Part shown: positions 36,809 to 46,336 of the stretch, in pieces
How the letters are laid out: every line of letters starts with the position of its first letter
How positions within the stretch are numbered: position 1 is the first letter of the stretch
NCBI RefSeq assembly: GCF_002286815.1
Contig: NZ_MUNM01000054.1
Coordinates: 1-64,000, forward strand
Source of the DNA: Pseudomonas sp. PICF141
Lineage (GTDB): Bacteria; Pseudomonadota; Gammaproteobacteria; Pseudomonadales; Pseudomonadaceae
Length of the DNA: 64,000 nt
Reading direction: 5' to 3'
Position numbers and translations under genes: made by a program
The notes under the pieces: generated by a model
What the model was told of the DNA's origin: nothing
Seen by the model: the letters and a program-made list of their open reading frames with translations, nothing else
Database searches by the model: none

Positions 36809-38095
36809 TCACGCGGAGCGCTTCTTGCGCAGCACGTCGATCAAACGGTCCACCTCGGCTTCGGTATTGAGCAGGCCGGGCGCAGTGCGAACCACCGGGC
36901 CGACGTCGCGGCTGACCGCATCGCTGACAATGCGGTTTTGCATCAGGTGCGCCGCCACGGCATCGGCGTCCTCACCCTTGACCCGGAAGAAGCTGAACCC
37001 CGCCGAAAACTTCGGATCGACCGGGGTGACCAGCTCGATACCCGGTTGCTCCAGCAAACGCTGTTTGAGGTAGCTGTTGAGCTGATGGATGCGCGCCTGG
37101 ACGTCGGCCTTGCCCAGTTCCAGGTGCAATTTGAACGCTTCATCCACGGCCCAGCGATGTTCGAACGCGTGATAGCCGCCCGGAGACATGGTGGTGGAAA
37201 AGGTCGTGGCTTCGGAGAAGGTCGGCACGCTCGGGCTGACGTATTTCAGTTCTTCGCTGCGGCTGCAAACGATGCCGGTGCCGCGGGGGCCGAACATCCA
37301 TTTGTGGGTGCCGGCAATGAAAAAGTCGCAGTTCATCGCCGGAAAACTCAGGTCTTCGACGCCGAAACCGTGCACGCCGTCGACCACGTAAACGATCCGG
37401 TCCTGATCGTCGCGCTGGCGATTGTGTTCATCGACGAGGCCAGCGATGTCGCTGATCGGCAGCTTCACGCCACTGCCCGAGTGCACCCAGGTCATGCCCA
37501 GCACGCGGGTTTCGGGGCGGATGTTGCGGTTGATGGTGTCCAGCACCTGGTCGGTCGAGATCGACTGTGGCTGCTCGAACAACTGAATCTTGCGCACCCG
37601 GGTGCCATCGCGCCGGTTGCGAAAATGCAGGATGTTGTTCGTGGAATAGTGCTCGTGAACCGTGGTGAGGATTTCCTGATCGGGGCGCACCTGCACGCCG
37701 CCATAAATCATCGCCAGGCCTTCGGTGGTGCTGCCGGTGAGGGCGATCTGAGTCGGTTTGGCCTGCAAATACCGACCGGCCCAGAGCCGCACGTTTTCTT
37801 CGCGCTGGTGGGTCACGCCCAGATCCCAATCCATGGCCAGCCCGGGGTTCAGGTCCAGTGCGGCACGATGACGGGCGATGGCCTCACGGACGGGTTTGGG
37901 GTGGGAGGTCACCAGAAAATTGGCGAAGTGAATGCAGTTCGGGTCCTGGTCGAACAACTGACGCAATTGCGCCCACTTGTCCCGGGGCAGCGCTTGCGAT
38001 TGCCCGGCGGCGACCGGTGAGCCGAGGCTGGCCGCCAACGGCAGGCCGGCGGCGAGGACCCCGGCCTGTTTCAGAAAGGTCCGACGGTTACTCAT
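36809..38095 (-). CDS. pvdN: PvdN, periplasmic PLP-dependent enzyme acting on the chromophore side chain
   Basis: A 428-residue aminotransferase class V-fold protein. It begins MSNRRTFLKQAGVLAAG, a twin-arginine signal, so it is exported folded with its cofactor. The PLP lysine is Lys265 in GTHKWMFGPRGTG, and the upstream VDGVHGFGVED supplies the cofactor-binding Asp and His. PvdN converts the glutamate side chain on the pyoverdine chromophore to succinamide. The start at 38095 overlaps the pvdM stop (ATGA), so the genes are translationally coupled. Longer in-frame readings upstream run through pvdM and are not used. Confidence 0.95.
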   Translation of the reverse strand: MSNRRTFLKQAGVLAAGLPLAASLGSPVAAGQSQALPRDKWAQLRQLFDQDPNCIHFANFLVTSHPKPVREAIARHRAALDLNPGLAMDWDLGVTHQREENVRLWAGRYLQAKPTQIALTGSTTEGLAMIYGGVQVRPDQEILTTVHEHYSTNNILHFRNRRDGTRVRKIQLFEQPQSISTDQVLDTINRNIRPETRVLGMTWVHSGSGVKLPISDIAGLVDEHNRQRDDQDRIVYVVDGVHGFGVEDLSFPAMNCDFFIAGTHKWMFGPRGTGIVCSRSEELKYVSPSVPTFSEATTFSTTMSPGGYHAFEHRWAVDEAFKLHLELGKADVQARIHQLNSYLKQRLLEQPGIELVTPVDPKFSAGFSFFRVKGEDADAVAAHLMQNRIVSDAVSRDVGPVVRTAPGLLNTEAEVDRLIDVLRKKRSA

Positions 38096-39462
38096 GGCTT
38101 GACCGGTTCCTGGCGAGAAATCAGCGTGGGTTTCGCGGCTTTTTGCACCTGTTCCCAGACCCGCAGGAAGTTGCCGCCCCAGAGCTTGGCGATGTCGGCT
38201 TCGGAGTAACCGCGCTGGATCAATTCGGCGGTGACGTTGCGGATTTCGCCGACATTTTCCCAGCCCTTGATGCCGCCGCCATCGTTGAAGTCCGAAGCGA
38301 TGCCGACGTGGTCGATGCCGACTTTGCGCACGGTGTAATCGATGGCGTCGCCGAGGTCCTTGAGTGTGGCCTTGGGTTCTTCCTCGAGAATGGCGTACAG
38401 ACCGCTGGCGTATTGACCGAGCTTCTGTTCGGACCACGCGGTGATGATCGGGTCGCCGGGCATCAACGCCATCGCCAGGTTGGGCAATGGCGGCAGATCG
38501 AAACGCGCGCGCAGGGCGTTGAGTTTGTCCTGTGTGCCTTGGGTCAGCGGTTTGAGGTATTGCGAGAAGCCGACCACTTGCACCACGCCACCGCTGTTCT
38601 TGATCAGCTGCAACTCTTTGTCGCTGAGGTTGCGCGGGATGTCTACCGAGGCCCGTGGTGCCGAGTGCGAGGCCACCATCGGCGTGCGGCTCAGTTGCGC
38701 CACTTGCTCCAGGCCTTTGCTCGACATCTGCGACACATCAATGATCACGCCCAGATCGTTCAGGCGCTGCACCGCTTGTTTGCCGATGTCCGACAACCCG
38801 TCGAGGGCATCGGGGGAATCGTTGAAAAACGGCAGCGGTCGTGACGAATCGGCCCAGCTGTTGTTGCCGATGTAGCTGAAACCGAACATGCGCATGCCAC
38901 GGGCGGCCCACAGGTCCAGTTTGCTCAGGTCGTTGCCCAGCGGGTAGGCGTTGAGCATGCTGATGAAAATCGCAAACTTGCCTTCGCCGTGCAGGCGCCG
39001 GAAGTCGTCGGGGGTGTAGGCGATGCCGACCTGATTGGGGAAATCGCGCACCAGCCCGGAGATGATTTTGTAGCGCACTTCCTGCTGGTTGCGCGCTTCT
39101 TCGACGAAGCCGTCGGTGGGCCGGTGCGGGGCGTTCGGGCCGTTCCACATTTCCGGCCAGCCGAAGACCGTCAGGGCCGCGCCGGACAGTCGGCCACGGT
39201 TGGCCTTGATCAGGTCGAACTGGCCGGAACCGTCCTTGTCGGCTTCGTTGCCGTGGGCGCCGAAACTCAGGGGAACGGTGATGTGGCTGTCGAAGGAAAG
39301 GATCCGCCCCTGCAGTTCGGTGGCCTGTTTCATGACCTTGACCGGGTAGCCGGGATTGTCTTTGAACCCGTAATCCCAGACCAGCCAGCCCGCGCCGGCA
39401 CTGATGGCCAAGGCCAGTGGCAGGCCGAGGTACAGCGCCTTTTTCGAACGTGTTTTTGTCAT
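38092..39462 (-). CDS. pvdM: PvdM, M19 dipeptidase-like periplasmic protein
   Basis: A 456-residue membrane-anchored or secreted protein starting MTKTRSKKALYLGLPLALAI, with a renal-dipeptidase (peptidase M19) fold: LSFDSHITVP, ASHSAPRA and HVGIASDFNDGGG. The first metal motif, normally HxD, reads HIT here, so metal binding may be altered. In P. aeruginosa PvdM is needed for periplasmic maturation of ferribactin together with PvdP. I chose the ATG at 39462 because it begins the hydrophobic anchor and has GAG close upstream; 39468 is an alternative. It is first in the pvdMNO operon, under the IS box at 39525. Confidence 0.93.
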   Translation of the reverse strand: MTKTRSKKALYLGLPLALAISAGAGWLVWDYGFKDNPGYPVKVMKQATELQGRILSFDSHITVPLSFGAHGNEADKDGSGQFDLIKANRGRLSGAALTVFGWPEMWNGPNAPHRPTDGFVEEARNQQEVRYKIISGLVRDFPNQVGIAYTPDDFRRLHGEGKFAIFISMLNAYPLGNDLSKLDLWAARGMRMFGFSYIGNNSWADSSRPLPFFNDSPDALDGLSDIGKQAVQRLNDLGVIIDVSQMSSKGLEQVAQLSRTPMVASHSAPRASVDIPRNLSDKELQLIKNSGGVVQVVGFSQYLKPLTQGTQDKLNALRARFDLPPLPNLAMALMPGDPIITAWSEQKLGQYASGLYAILEEEPKATLKDLGDAIDYTVRKVGIDHVGIASDFNDGGGIKGWENVGEIRNVTAELIQRGYSEADIAKLWGGNFLRVWEQVQKAAKPTLISRQEPVKP

Positions 39463-39524
39463 CGCCATCTCAGTCAGGTTCGCCGTTGAGTTGCAGGCGC
39501 AGGGGCCTTTGCTATCTGGGAGGA

Positions 39525-39548
39525 ACGAGTGACCGGCACAGGAATTTA
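39525..39548 (-). promoter_or_regulatory. PvdS-type IS box for pvdMNO
   Basis: On the minus strand: TAAAT (39548-39544), 16 bases, CGT (39527-39525). Perfect consensus, 63 bases upstream of pvdM. Confidence 0.9.
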
Positions 39549-39577
39549 GGTGGCCCCGAAAAGATCGCCTTTCAAAT

Positions 39578-39661
39578 GTAGGAGCTGGCGCAGCCTGCGA
39601 TCTTTTTGGGGGCACCCCAAGATGAAGATCAAAAGATCGCAGCCTTCGGCAGCTCCTACAG
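39578..39661. repeat. Inverted repeat between divergent pvdM and pvdP promoters
   Basis: TGTAGGAGCTGGCGCAGCCTGCGATCTTTT (39578-39607) is reversed in AAAAGATCGCAGCC...CAGCTCCTACA (39631-39660). It lies between the two divergent IS boxes. Relatives are at 41373-41473 and 53121-53200. Confidence 0.8.
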
Positions 39662-39670
39662 GGGATCGCA

Positions 39671-39694
39671 TAAATTTGTCGGGGCAACAAACGT
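39671..39694 (+). promoter_or_regulatory. PvdS-type IS box for pvdP
   Basis: TAAAT at 39671-39675, 16 bases, CGT at 39692-39694. Perfect consensus, 45 bases upstream of the pvdP ATG. Confidence 0.9.
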
Positions 39695-39739
39695 TCTAGC
39701 TTGGATAAAGCCTGCTTCATGGCTGACACAGGTAGGGCA

Positions 39740-41365
39740 ATGACGATTTCTCGACGCTGGTTCATGGCGGGCCTGGCGCTCACGAGCGCTGCGGTGCCTG
39801 CCGCTTTTTATGCACATCGTGAGTTGACCCGGGAGAAGGAGCCGATCACGCCAGGGGAGGCTACGGTCGACCTGGCCAGCACCGCCGGGCAGCAACTGGC
39901 GGACAGCTTGCGCGGAGTCTGGGACATTCGTTTTGTCGGCCGCGATGCCGGGCTTGAGGGCTTGCCGCAGGACGGGCTGGAGCTGTTTCTCGACATCGCT
40001 CATCGCGGGCGCGGGTTGCGCGGTTGCCTGGATACCGGCGCTCACCTGCGCGGGGAAGGCCAGCCGTGCTATCAGGTCATCGGCGATCTGGCACCAGCCA
40101 ATGGCGCCGAACTGTACTGGCGACTGATGCGCACCGATGCCCCGTTGGTGGCGCCGGTGTATGAATTCAAGGCAAAACTCGACGAAGTCTGGGCAGCATT
40201 CGGCAACGCCGGCAGCGGCACGTTCAGCGGTCAGGTGCTGAGCCTGAATCGCCCGCTGGGGTTGCCCGAACTCGACAACCGTTTTATCGCCATCAAGCGG
40301 CGGTTTCCCGAAGCGCGAGAACGAACCGCCCTCAACCCGGCGTTTCTGGCCTGGCTGGTATCCCCCGAACATCGATTGTTTCACCAGCTCTGGCACGCAT
40401 CCCGGGACAAATGGCACAAGCTCCCGGAGAAAAAGCGCGAGGCGTTGCGCGGTATCGGCTGGCAACCCGGCCCACGGGACAACGAGCGTGATGCCCGCGG
40501 GCCGCGCAAGGACCGCAACGGTTCGGGCATCGATTTCTTCTTCATGCACCGGCATATGCTCGGCATCGCCCGGTCCATGCAGGACTTGCCTTCATGGCCG
40601 GCGTTCCCTTTGCCGCAGCCGGAACTCGAGCGGGATCGCCAGGGCTTCGCGCGCTATTTCGATAATCACGATGGCAATGCCTTGCCGCCGACCTGGTTGA
40701 CCGAAGGCGACGACGAGTACACCAAGTGGGTCAGTGACATCAAAGCCGCAGAGACCTATCACAGCAACTTCCAGGTCTGGGAGTCGCAGTACCGGGATCC
40801 GCGTTATCTGTCGGAACTGACCCTCGGCCAGTTCGGCTCGGAAGTCGAGTTGGGCCTGCACGACTGGCTGCACATGCGCTGGGCCTCGGTGGCTCGGGAT
40901 CCGTCCAACGAAATACCCGTGCCAATGGCCCGGGATCAGGCCGACTTCGCGGCGCGCTGGTATGCCCCGGAAAACGATTTTCTCGGCGATCCGTTTTCGT
41001 CGCACGTTAACCCGGTGTTCTGGCGTTTCCACGGCTGGATCGACGATCGCATCGAAGACTGGTTCCGCGCCCATGAGCGTTTTCACCCTGGCGAACTGAG
41101 CCGCCTGGAGGTCAACGGCGTGCCGTGGTTTGCGCCGGGGCGTTGGGTGGAAGTGGGCGACCCGTGGCTCGGGCCGGACACCCACGGTTGCAGCACGACC
41201 CCGGGGTTGCAAACGGGGCGCTCGGTGGAAATGGACCCGGAAACCATGAAGCTGGCGTTGCGCATCACCTTTGGCGATGAAGACAACATGAGTGACCTGT
41301 TGCGCAAAGTGCCGCGACGGCCGTGGTATGCGCGGCATTTGAAGGTCAAGGGATGGCAGTTGTAA
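39740..41365 (+). CDS. pvdP: PvdP, periplasmic tyrosinase forming the pyoverdine chromophore
   Basis: A 541-residue protein, close to the 544 residues of the PAO1 enzyme. It begins MTISRRWFMAGLALTSAAV, a twin-arginine signal for export of the folded copper enzyme. The N-terminal half is beta-rich and specific to PvdP. The C-terminal half has tyrosinase copper-site features: MHRHMLG, GLHDWLHMRW and NPVFWRFHGWIDDRIEDW. PvdP oxidises ferribactin so that the D-Tyr/Dab part cyclises to the dihydroxyquinoline chromophore. The ATG at 39740 places the RR motif at the N terminus and follows AGGTAGGG; an in-frame start at 39701 would bury it. Monocistronic, with its own IS box. Confidence 0.95.
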   Translation: MTISRRWFMAGLALTSAAVPAAFYAHRELTREKEPITPGEATVDLASTAGQQLADSLRGVWDIRFVGRDAGLEGLPQDGLELFLDIAHRGRGLRGCLDTGAHLRGEGQPCYQVIGDLAPANGAELYWRLMRTDAPLVAPVYEFKAKLDEVWAAFGNAGSGTFSGQVLSLNRPLGLPELDNRFIAIKRRFPEARERTALNPAFLAWLVSPEHRLFHQLWHASRDKWHKLPEKKREALRGIGWQPGPRDNERDARGPRKDRNGSGIDFFFMHRHMLGIARSMQDLPSWPAFPLPQPELERDRQGFARYFDNHDGNALPPTWLTEGDDEYTKWVSDIKAAETYHSNFQVWESQYRDPRYLSELTLGQFGSEVELGLHDWLHMRWASVARDPSNEIPVPMARDQADFAARWYAPENDFLGDPFSSHVNPVFWRFHGWIDDRIEDWFRAHERFHPGELSRLEVNGVPWFAPGRWVEVGDPWLGPDTHGCSTTPGLQTGRSVEMDPETMKLALRITFGDEDNMSDLLRKVPRRPWYARHLKVKGWQL

Positions 41366-41372
41366 AACCCTG

Positions 41373-41473
41373 AAAGATCGCAGCCTTCGGCAGCTCCTAC
41401 AGAGATTGATGTTCGTCGAAATATCGCGAGTGAACATCGATCCTGTAGGAGCTGCCGAAGGCTGCGATCTTTT
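41373..41473. repeat. Inverted repeat between convergent pvdP and opmQ
   Basis: AAAGATCGCAGCCTTCGGC... at 41373-41401 is reversed at 41444-41473. The long stem with T-runs on both strands suggests a bidirectional terminator. Confidence 0.85.
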
Positions 41474-41493
41474 GCTCTTTGAAAAACAAGCCG

Positions 41494-42891
41494 TCAGATG
41501 ATCTGCCAACCCCCACCCAACGCTTTGTACAGCGCAATACTGGCCTGCAACCGCGACAATCTCAGCTGCACATTCAGATCCTGGGCGGCATACAGCGTGC
41601 GCTGGGTTTGCAGCACCGTGAGCAGGTCTTCGGCGCCGGCCTGGTAGCGGCTCTGGGCGATGTCGAAAGCGCTCTGCGCCTGGCTCAGTTCTTCCCCTTG
41701 CCACTGACGTTGTTCGTCCAGCCCATGAATGCTGTTGAGGGCTTTTTCCACATCGGCGAAGCCATTGATGATTGCCCCGCGATAGGTTTCCAGCAGTTCC
41801 TGTTGGCGTGCCGTGGCCTTGTCGCGCTCGGCGCTGAGGCGACCATTGTTGAAGACCGGCGCCACCAGCCCCGAGGACAGGTTGTAAAAAGTCGTGCGCA
41901 ACAGATCCGAGGCCAGATCGGCGCCGGTGCCCAGGCTGGCGGTGAGCGTCAGCTTGGGCAGCATCGCCGCGCGGGCGACGGTCACATCGGCCTGGGCAGC
42001 GGCGAGTTTGGCTTCGGCGCTGGCGATGTCCGGGCGGCGGCTCAACAACTCACTGGGCACGCCGCTGGCAATCTGCGGCCAATGCAGTTGATCGAACGGC
42101 TGCTCCGTCAGCGTCAGTGCCTGCACCGGTTGGCCGAGCAGGGCGGCGAGGGTGATCCGCGCTTCCTGTGCCTGTTGTTGCACCAACGGTAGTTTGCGTT
42201 GCTGTTCGGCCACCAGGCTTTTTTGCTGAGCCAGTTCCAGCGCCGTGGCGCTGCCGGCGTCGTAGCGAGTCTGCACCCATCGCAAAACGCTTTGGGCGTT
42301 GGCCAGGTTCAGCTCGGCGATCCGTTGCTGTTCACGCAACGACAAGGCCTGGGTGTAGCTGTTGGCCACGCCGCTTTGCAAGGTCAGTTCCACGGTGGCC
42401 CGATCGAACTCACTGGCCTGCAAGCCAAAAAGGGCGCTGTCTCGGGCCGCCCGTTTGCCGCCCCAGAAATCGATTTCGTAACTGGCGCTCAGTTCTGCAT
42501 CGTAATAATTCAGCGAGCGATTATCGGGGCTGACGTCCAGTTGGCTGTAGCCCTTGCCATGCAGCAAGCGTTGGCGATTGGCGTTGAGACCGGCCTTGAG
42601 TTCGGGCAGAAGCGGGGCGCCGGCGATGGTGGCGCTGGCCTGGGCTTGCTGCACCCGGGCGACAGCGGCGGCCAGGTCATGGCTGCCCACGCTGGCCTGT
42701 TCGATCAGGCGATTGAGTTGCGGGCTGCCGAACTGCGTCCACCATTGCCGATTGCTGTGTGCAGCGGCGGCGGTGTTCGGCGATTGCCAGGTGGCGGCGG
42801 GTGGTTGCAGGCCGCTGTCGGGGCGTGGCGCAGGGTTACTGCAGGCGGCCAGCAACAGGCTGGCGGCCAGAAGGGTCAGGGGCACTTTCAT
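41494..42891 (-). CDS. opmQ: OpmQ, outer-membrane channel of the PvdRT-OpmQ pump
   Basis: A 465-residue TolC/OprM-family outer-membrane efflux lipoprotein. MKVPLTLLAASLLLAAC gives a signal peptide with lipobox LLAAC. Two OEP repeats follow, with typical RPDIASAEAKLAAAQADV and long amphipathic helices. With PvdT and PvdR it secretes newly made and recycled pyoverdine from the periplasm. I chose the ATG at 42891 because it begins the signal peptide; a GTG at 42906 would overlap the pvdT stop. It is the last gene of pvdR-pvdT-opmQ. Confidence 0.94.
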   Translation of the reverse strand: MKVPLTLLAASLLLAACSNPAPRPDSGLQPPAATWQSPNTAAAAHSNRQWWTQFGSPQLNRLIEQASVGSHDLAAAVARVQQAQASATIAGAPLLPELKAGLNANRQRLLHGKGYSQLDVSPDNRSLNYYDAELSASYEIDFWGGKRAARDSALFGLQASEFDRATVELTLQSGVANSYTQALSLREQQRIAELNLANAQSVLRWVQTRYDAGSATALELAQQKSLVAEQQRKLPLVQQQAQEARITLAALLGQPVQALTLTEQPFDQLHWPQIASGVPSELLSRRPDIASAEAKLAAAQADVTVARAAMLPKLTLTASLGTGADLASDLLRTTFYNLSSGLVAPVFNNGRLSAERDKATARQQELLETYRGAIINGFADVEKALNSIHGLDEQRQWQGEELSQAQSAFDIAQSRYQAGAEDLLTVLQTQRTLYAAQDLNVQLRLSRLQASIALYKALGGGWQII

Positions 42892-42898
42892 AGGTCGA

Positions 42899-44872
42899 TC
42901 ATTCACTGGTAAGGGCCGTGACCGGATCGAGCCGGGCAGCCTTGCGGGCAGGCATGAAGCCGAAGATGACGCCGGTGACCAGCGCGCAGCCGAAGGCGCC
43001 GAGCACGGCGATCAACTGGAACGCGACCGCAACATTGCCAAGCAGCAACACGCCACCGACCAACAGCGCCAGGCCAATCCCGGCGATACCGCCGACCACC
43101 GAGAGCATCACCGCTTCGGTGAGGAACTGGCGCAGAATGTCGCGCTGACGGGCGCCAGTGGCCATGCGAATGCCGATTTCCCGGGTGCGTTCACGTACGG
43201 TCATCAGCATGATGTTCATGACGCCGATGCCACCGACCAGCAGCGAAATCGCCGCAATCGAACCGAGCATCAAGGACAGCGTGCCCTGGGTGCGGGCTTC
43301 TGCCTGGATCATGGCGGCGTTGTTGGTCAGTTCGAAATCGCGCTTGCCCTTGTGTTCGCGCAGCATCGTGTGTTCGATCGCCTGCTCGGCCTCCTTGACC
43401 TTGCGCGCATCTTTGGCGGCGATCACCACGTACTCGGGGTTGCGACTGCCAAACAGCCGCACACTGGCGGCCGAGTAGGGCACAGCGATGCGGTTGTCAC
43501 TGTCGGAATCGCCGGAACTGGAGCCTTTTTCCGCCAGCACGCCGAGCACCTGGAACGGCACGTTTTCAATCAGGATGTACTGGCCAATCGGGTCGACCCG
43601 GTCGTTGAACAGCTTCTCCCGGACCTTGTGGCCGATCACCGCGACGGCGGCGGCGCTGTCTTCATCGGCCTGGCTGAAATAGCTGCCGTGAACCACCGGC
43701 CAATTGAAAATGCTCGGGAAGTTGGTGTCGTTGCCACCCACATAAGCGGTGTGATCGGCGTTGCCGAAACGCACGCCGGCCGTCGAACCGTTGACCGGCA
43801 TGATCCGCTGTACCTGGGGCAGGTCGGCGAGCGCGGCGACGTCGTCGAGGGTAATGATGCCGGGCGGTGTACGCGGATTGGGCGCGGCGCCGCTGAGGTA
43901 AATGATGTTGGAACCGAAGGCGCCCATCTGCGCCATCACTTGCCGTTTGCTGCCTTCACCCACCGCCAGCATCACCACCACCGACGCAACGCCAATGACA
44001 ATCCCCAGCAGCGTCAACGCGGTGCGGAAGCGGTTGATCCACATCACGCGCCACGCTGCCTGAACCGCGTCCAGCAGTTCGCCTTTCCAGGCACCATTGG
44101 TTTCGCTGCCGGCGCTCAGGCGCTGGCGCAGGTCCACGGCTTGCAGTGCGTCGGGACGGGCCGTGCGCGGGGGAGCCGAAGGGTGGGCGGCCGTGTCGCT
44201 GATGATCAGGCCGTCGCGGATTTCGATGACCCGATTGGCGCGCCTGGCCACTTCGCGGTCGTGGGTGATCAGGATCACCACATGCCCTTGACTGGCCAGT
44301 TCATCGAGCAGGCTCATGACTTCGGCGCCGCTGTGGCTGTCGAGGGCGCCGGTGGGTTCATCGGCGAGGATGATGTGGCCGCCATTCATCAAGGCGCGGG
44401 CGATCGACACCCGTTGCTGCTGACCACCGGAAAGCTGATGCGGACGGTTACCGGTGCGCGAACCCAGGCCGAGGCGCTCGAGCAGGGCCGCCGCGCGGGC
44501 ATGGCGTTCGTCCGCCGGGGTGCCGGCATAAATGGCGGGCATTTCGACGTTTTCCTGGGCCGATCCGGACGGGATCAGGTGGTAACCCTGAAACACGAAA
44601 CCGAAGGCCTCGCGCCGTAGCCAGGCCAGTTCGTCGCTGCCCAGGCCGGCGACGTTTTCTCCGGCGAACAGGTAGTCGCCGCTGGTGGGGCGGTCGAGGC
44701 AGCCGAGGATGTTCATCAGGGTCGATTTGCCGGAACCAGAAGCGCCGACGATGGCGACAAATTCGCCAGCATGAATCGCCAGGTCGATGCCGCGCAGCAC
44801 CTCCACCACGGGGCTGTCGCCACCGCCGTAGGCTTTGCGGATCTGTCGCAGGTCAATCAGGGGCGTTTGCAT
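42899..44872 (-). CDS. pvdT: PvdT, MacB-type ABC transporter of the pyoverdine efflux pump
   Basis: A 657-residue protein with an N-terminal ATPase domain (Walker [11 protein letters not shown] near residue 42, signature [15 protein letters not shown], Walker [13 protein letters not shown]), a first membrane helix near 280, a periplasmic MacB core, and three C-terminal helices with the FtsX-like [18 protein letters not shown] segment. It pairs with PvdR (adaptor) and OpmQ. It starts directly after the pvdR stop (TGAATG), consistent with tight co-translation. Confidence 0.95.
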   Translation of the reverse strand: MQTPLIDLRQIRKAYGGGDSPVVEVLRGIDLAIHAGEFVAIVGASGSGKSTLMNILGCLDRPTSGDYLFAGENVAGLGSDELAWLRREAFGFVFQGYHLIPSGSAQENVEMPAIYAGTPADERHARAAALLERLGLGSRTGNRPHQLSGGQQQRVSIARALMNGGHIILADEPTGALDSHSGAEVMSLLDELASQGHVVILITHDREVARRANRVIEIRDGLIISDTAAHPSAPPRTARPDALQAVDLRQRLSAGSETNGAWKGELLDAVQAAWRVMWINRFRTALTLLGIVIGVASVVVMLAVGEGSKRQVMAQMGAFGSNIIYLSGAAPNPRTPPGIITLDDVAALADLPQVQRIMPVNGSTAGVRFGNADHTAYVGGNDTNFPSIFNWPVVHGSYFSQADEDSAAAVAVIGHKVREKLFNDRVDPIGQYILIENVPFQVLGVLAEKGSSSGDSDSDNRIAVPYSAASVRLFGSRNPEYVVIAAKDARKVKEAEQAIEHTMLREHKGKRDFELTNNAAMIQAEARTQGTLSLMLGSIAAISLLVGGIGVMNIMLMTVRERTREIGIRMATGARQRDILRQFLTEAVMLSVVGGIAGIGLALLVGGVLLLGNVAVAFQLIAVLGAFGCALVTGVIFGFMPARKAARLDPVTALTSE

Positions 44873-46033
44873 TCAGCCTCCGCTGCCGGTGAGCGGGGCG
44901 CTCAGCACGTGATCGCCTTCCGCCAAGCCGTCGAGAATCTGCGTGCGCAAACGGTCGCTGATCCCGGTGCGAACCTCGCGGCGCTGCACCTCGCCGTTGG
45001 CCGCCACCACTTGCGCGATCTGGCGATCCGCCGCGGTGCCGTTTTGCAGGGCAGCGGTGGGCACCGTCAGCACGTTCTGTGCTTGCCGGGCGACGAAAAA
45101 TACCTGGGCGGTCATGTCGGTCATCAAGGCGTTGTCGGCGTTGTCGACATCCAGCAACACGGTGTAGAGCACCACCCGTTCGCTGCCGCTGCGCCCGCCG
45201 GTGGGGCTGCCCTGCGTTTGTTCGAGCGGGCGCGGCGGCACCGGCAAAATCTGCCGCACGGTGCTGCTCCAGCGCCGGCTGCCACCGCTGAGGGTGGTGA
45301 ACCAGGCGGTCATGCCGGGTTTGACCTGGCCGATATCGGCCTCCGACACTTCGGCCCATACGGTCATTGGTGACAACTTGGCGATGCGCAATATCAGCGG
45401 CGTCTGTTGTTGGGCGTTGAGCGTCTGGCCTTCCCGGGCGCCGACGGCGACCACCGTGCCGGACATCGGCGCGTAGATCCGTGTGTAACCGAGCTCTGCT
45501 TCATCGCTGCGCAAACTGGCCTGGGCTTGACGAATCTGAGCCTGGAACATGTCGATGCGCGCTTGTCTCGCCCGCACTTCGGCGCGGGCGGTCTGCACAT
45601 CTTCTTCGCGGGTCGCGCCGCCCGCCTTGAGGTTCTGCTGACGCTGGTATTTTTGTTGCGCCAGGTCGTGCTGGGCGCGCTGCTCTTGCAACTGGGCCTT
45701 GAGGTTGTCGATGGAAAAGCGCCCGGCGTCGAGTTTGGCTTTCTGGGTCGAGGGATCGATCTCCACCAGCAATTGGCCTTCCTTGACTTGATCGCCGGCC
45801 TCGACATGAATCTTCTGGATCTGCCCGGAGGCCTGGGCGCCGACGTCGACGTACCGTCGCGGTTGCAGGGTGCCGAGGGCGGTCACGCTGGTTTCGATAT
45901 CGGCGCGGGTCACGGTGGCGGTGGCAAGTTTTTCACGCCCCGGCGGGATCACTTGCCAGGCGGCCAGGGCTGCGGCGGGGATCAGGCACAGTGCGACAAA
46001 CAGGGCGCGTCGGGTAGGGCGGGGACGTTTCAT
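44873..46033 (-). CDS. pvdR: PvdR, periplasmic adaptor of the pyoverdine efflux pump
   Basis: A 386-residue MacA/HlyD-family membrane-fusion protein. An N-terminal anchor (RRALFVALCLIPAAALAAW) precedes the biotinyl-lipoyl-like half motifs (VDVGAQASGQIQKIHVEAGDQVKEGQLL and YAPMSGTVVAVGAREGQTL), which flank a long coiled-coil hairpin (about 95-190); beta-barrel domains end the protein. It links PvdT in the inner membrane to OpmQ in the outer membrane. It is first in the pvdRT-opmQ operon, with a perfect IS box about 110 bases upstream. Confidence 0.95.
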   Translation of the reverse strand: MKRPRPTRRALFVALCLIPAAALAAWQVIPPGREKLATATVTRADIETSVTALGTLQPRRYVDVGAQASGQIQKIHVEAGDQVKEGQLLVEIDPSTQKAKLDAGRFSIDNLKAQLQEQRAQHDLAQQKYQRQQNLKAGGATREEDVQTARAEVRARQARIDMFQAQIRQAQASLRSDEAELGYTRIYAPMSGTVVAVGAREGQTLNAQQQTPLILRIAKLSPMTVWAEVSEADIGQVKPGMTAWFTTLSGGSRRWSSTVRQILPVPPRPLEQTQGSPTGGRSGSERVVLYTVLLDVDNADNALMTDMTAQVFFVARQAQNVLTVPTAALQNGTAADRQIAQVVAANGEVQRREVRTGISDRLRTQILDGLAEGDHVLSAPLTGSGG

Positions 46034-46141
46034 GCGGGGTTCCAGCCGGTAAAAATCGGCCCGTCGCTCGGCGAGCGCGGCAGTGACCGGCGTCGCTGAA
46101 CGCTGTCGGTGGACCGACAGACACGGGAAGCTGTCCTGTAA

Positions 46142-46165
46142 ACGAGAACCCCGGAGCAGAATTTA
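46142..46165 (-). promoter_or_regulatory. PvdS-type IS box for pvdRT-opmQ
   Basis: On the minus strand: TAAAT (46165-46161), 16 bases, CGT (46144-46142). Perfect consensus, 109 bases upstream of pvdR. Confidence 0.88.
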
Positions 46166-46238
46166 AGCCTTGAAACAGGGCGTTACAGGCCGGGCAAATG
46201 AGGTTATTTCTCAGGTAAATGGATCCAGTGCTTTAAAT

Positions 46239-46257
46239 CTATATGAGAATTACTATA
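46239..46257 (+). promoter_or_regulatory. Fur-box-like site at the fpvI promoter
   Basis: TATGAGAATTACTATA within this stretch matches the Fur consensus at about 11 of 16 positions, and TACTATAAAT also looks like a -10 element. No IS box is seen here. The 46034-46336 interval otherwise holds only this site and the pvdR promoter. Confidence 0.6.
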
Positions 46258-46336
46258 AATTACGCCTCTTGCGCGCTGCCATCATCGTGCCGCCATTCTC
46301 TTTTTTGGCGCAGATCTGGCTCAAGGACGGGGAGTC

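Noticed and set aside
38096..38437. N-terminal extension of PvdN
   Set aside because: The frame is open upstream but lies within pvdM. The twin-Arg signal and ATGA overlap fix the start at 38095.
46201..46235. TAAAT at 46216 as a PvdS box for fpvI
   Set aside because: No CGT occurs 16-17 bases downstream; the Fur-like site and -10-like TATAAAT explain the region better.
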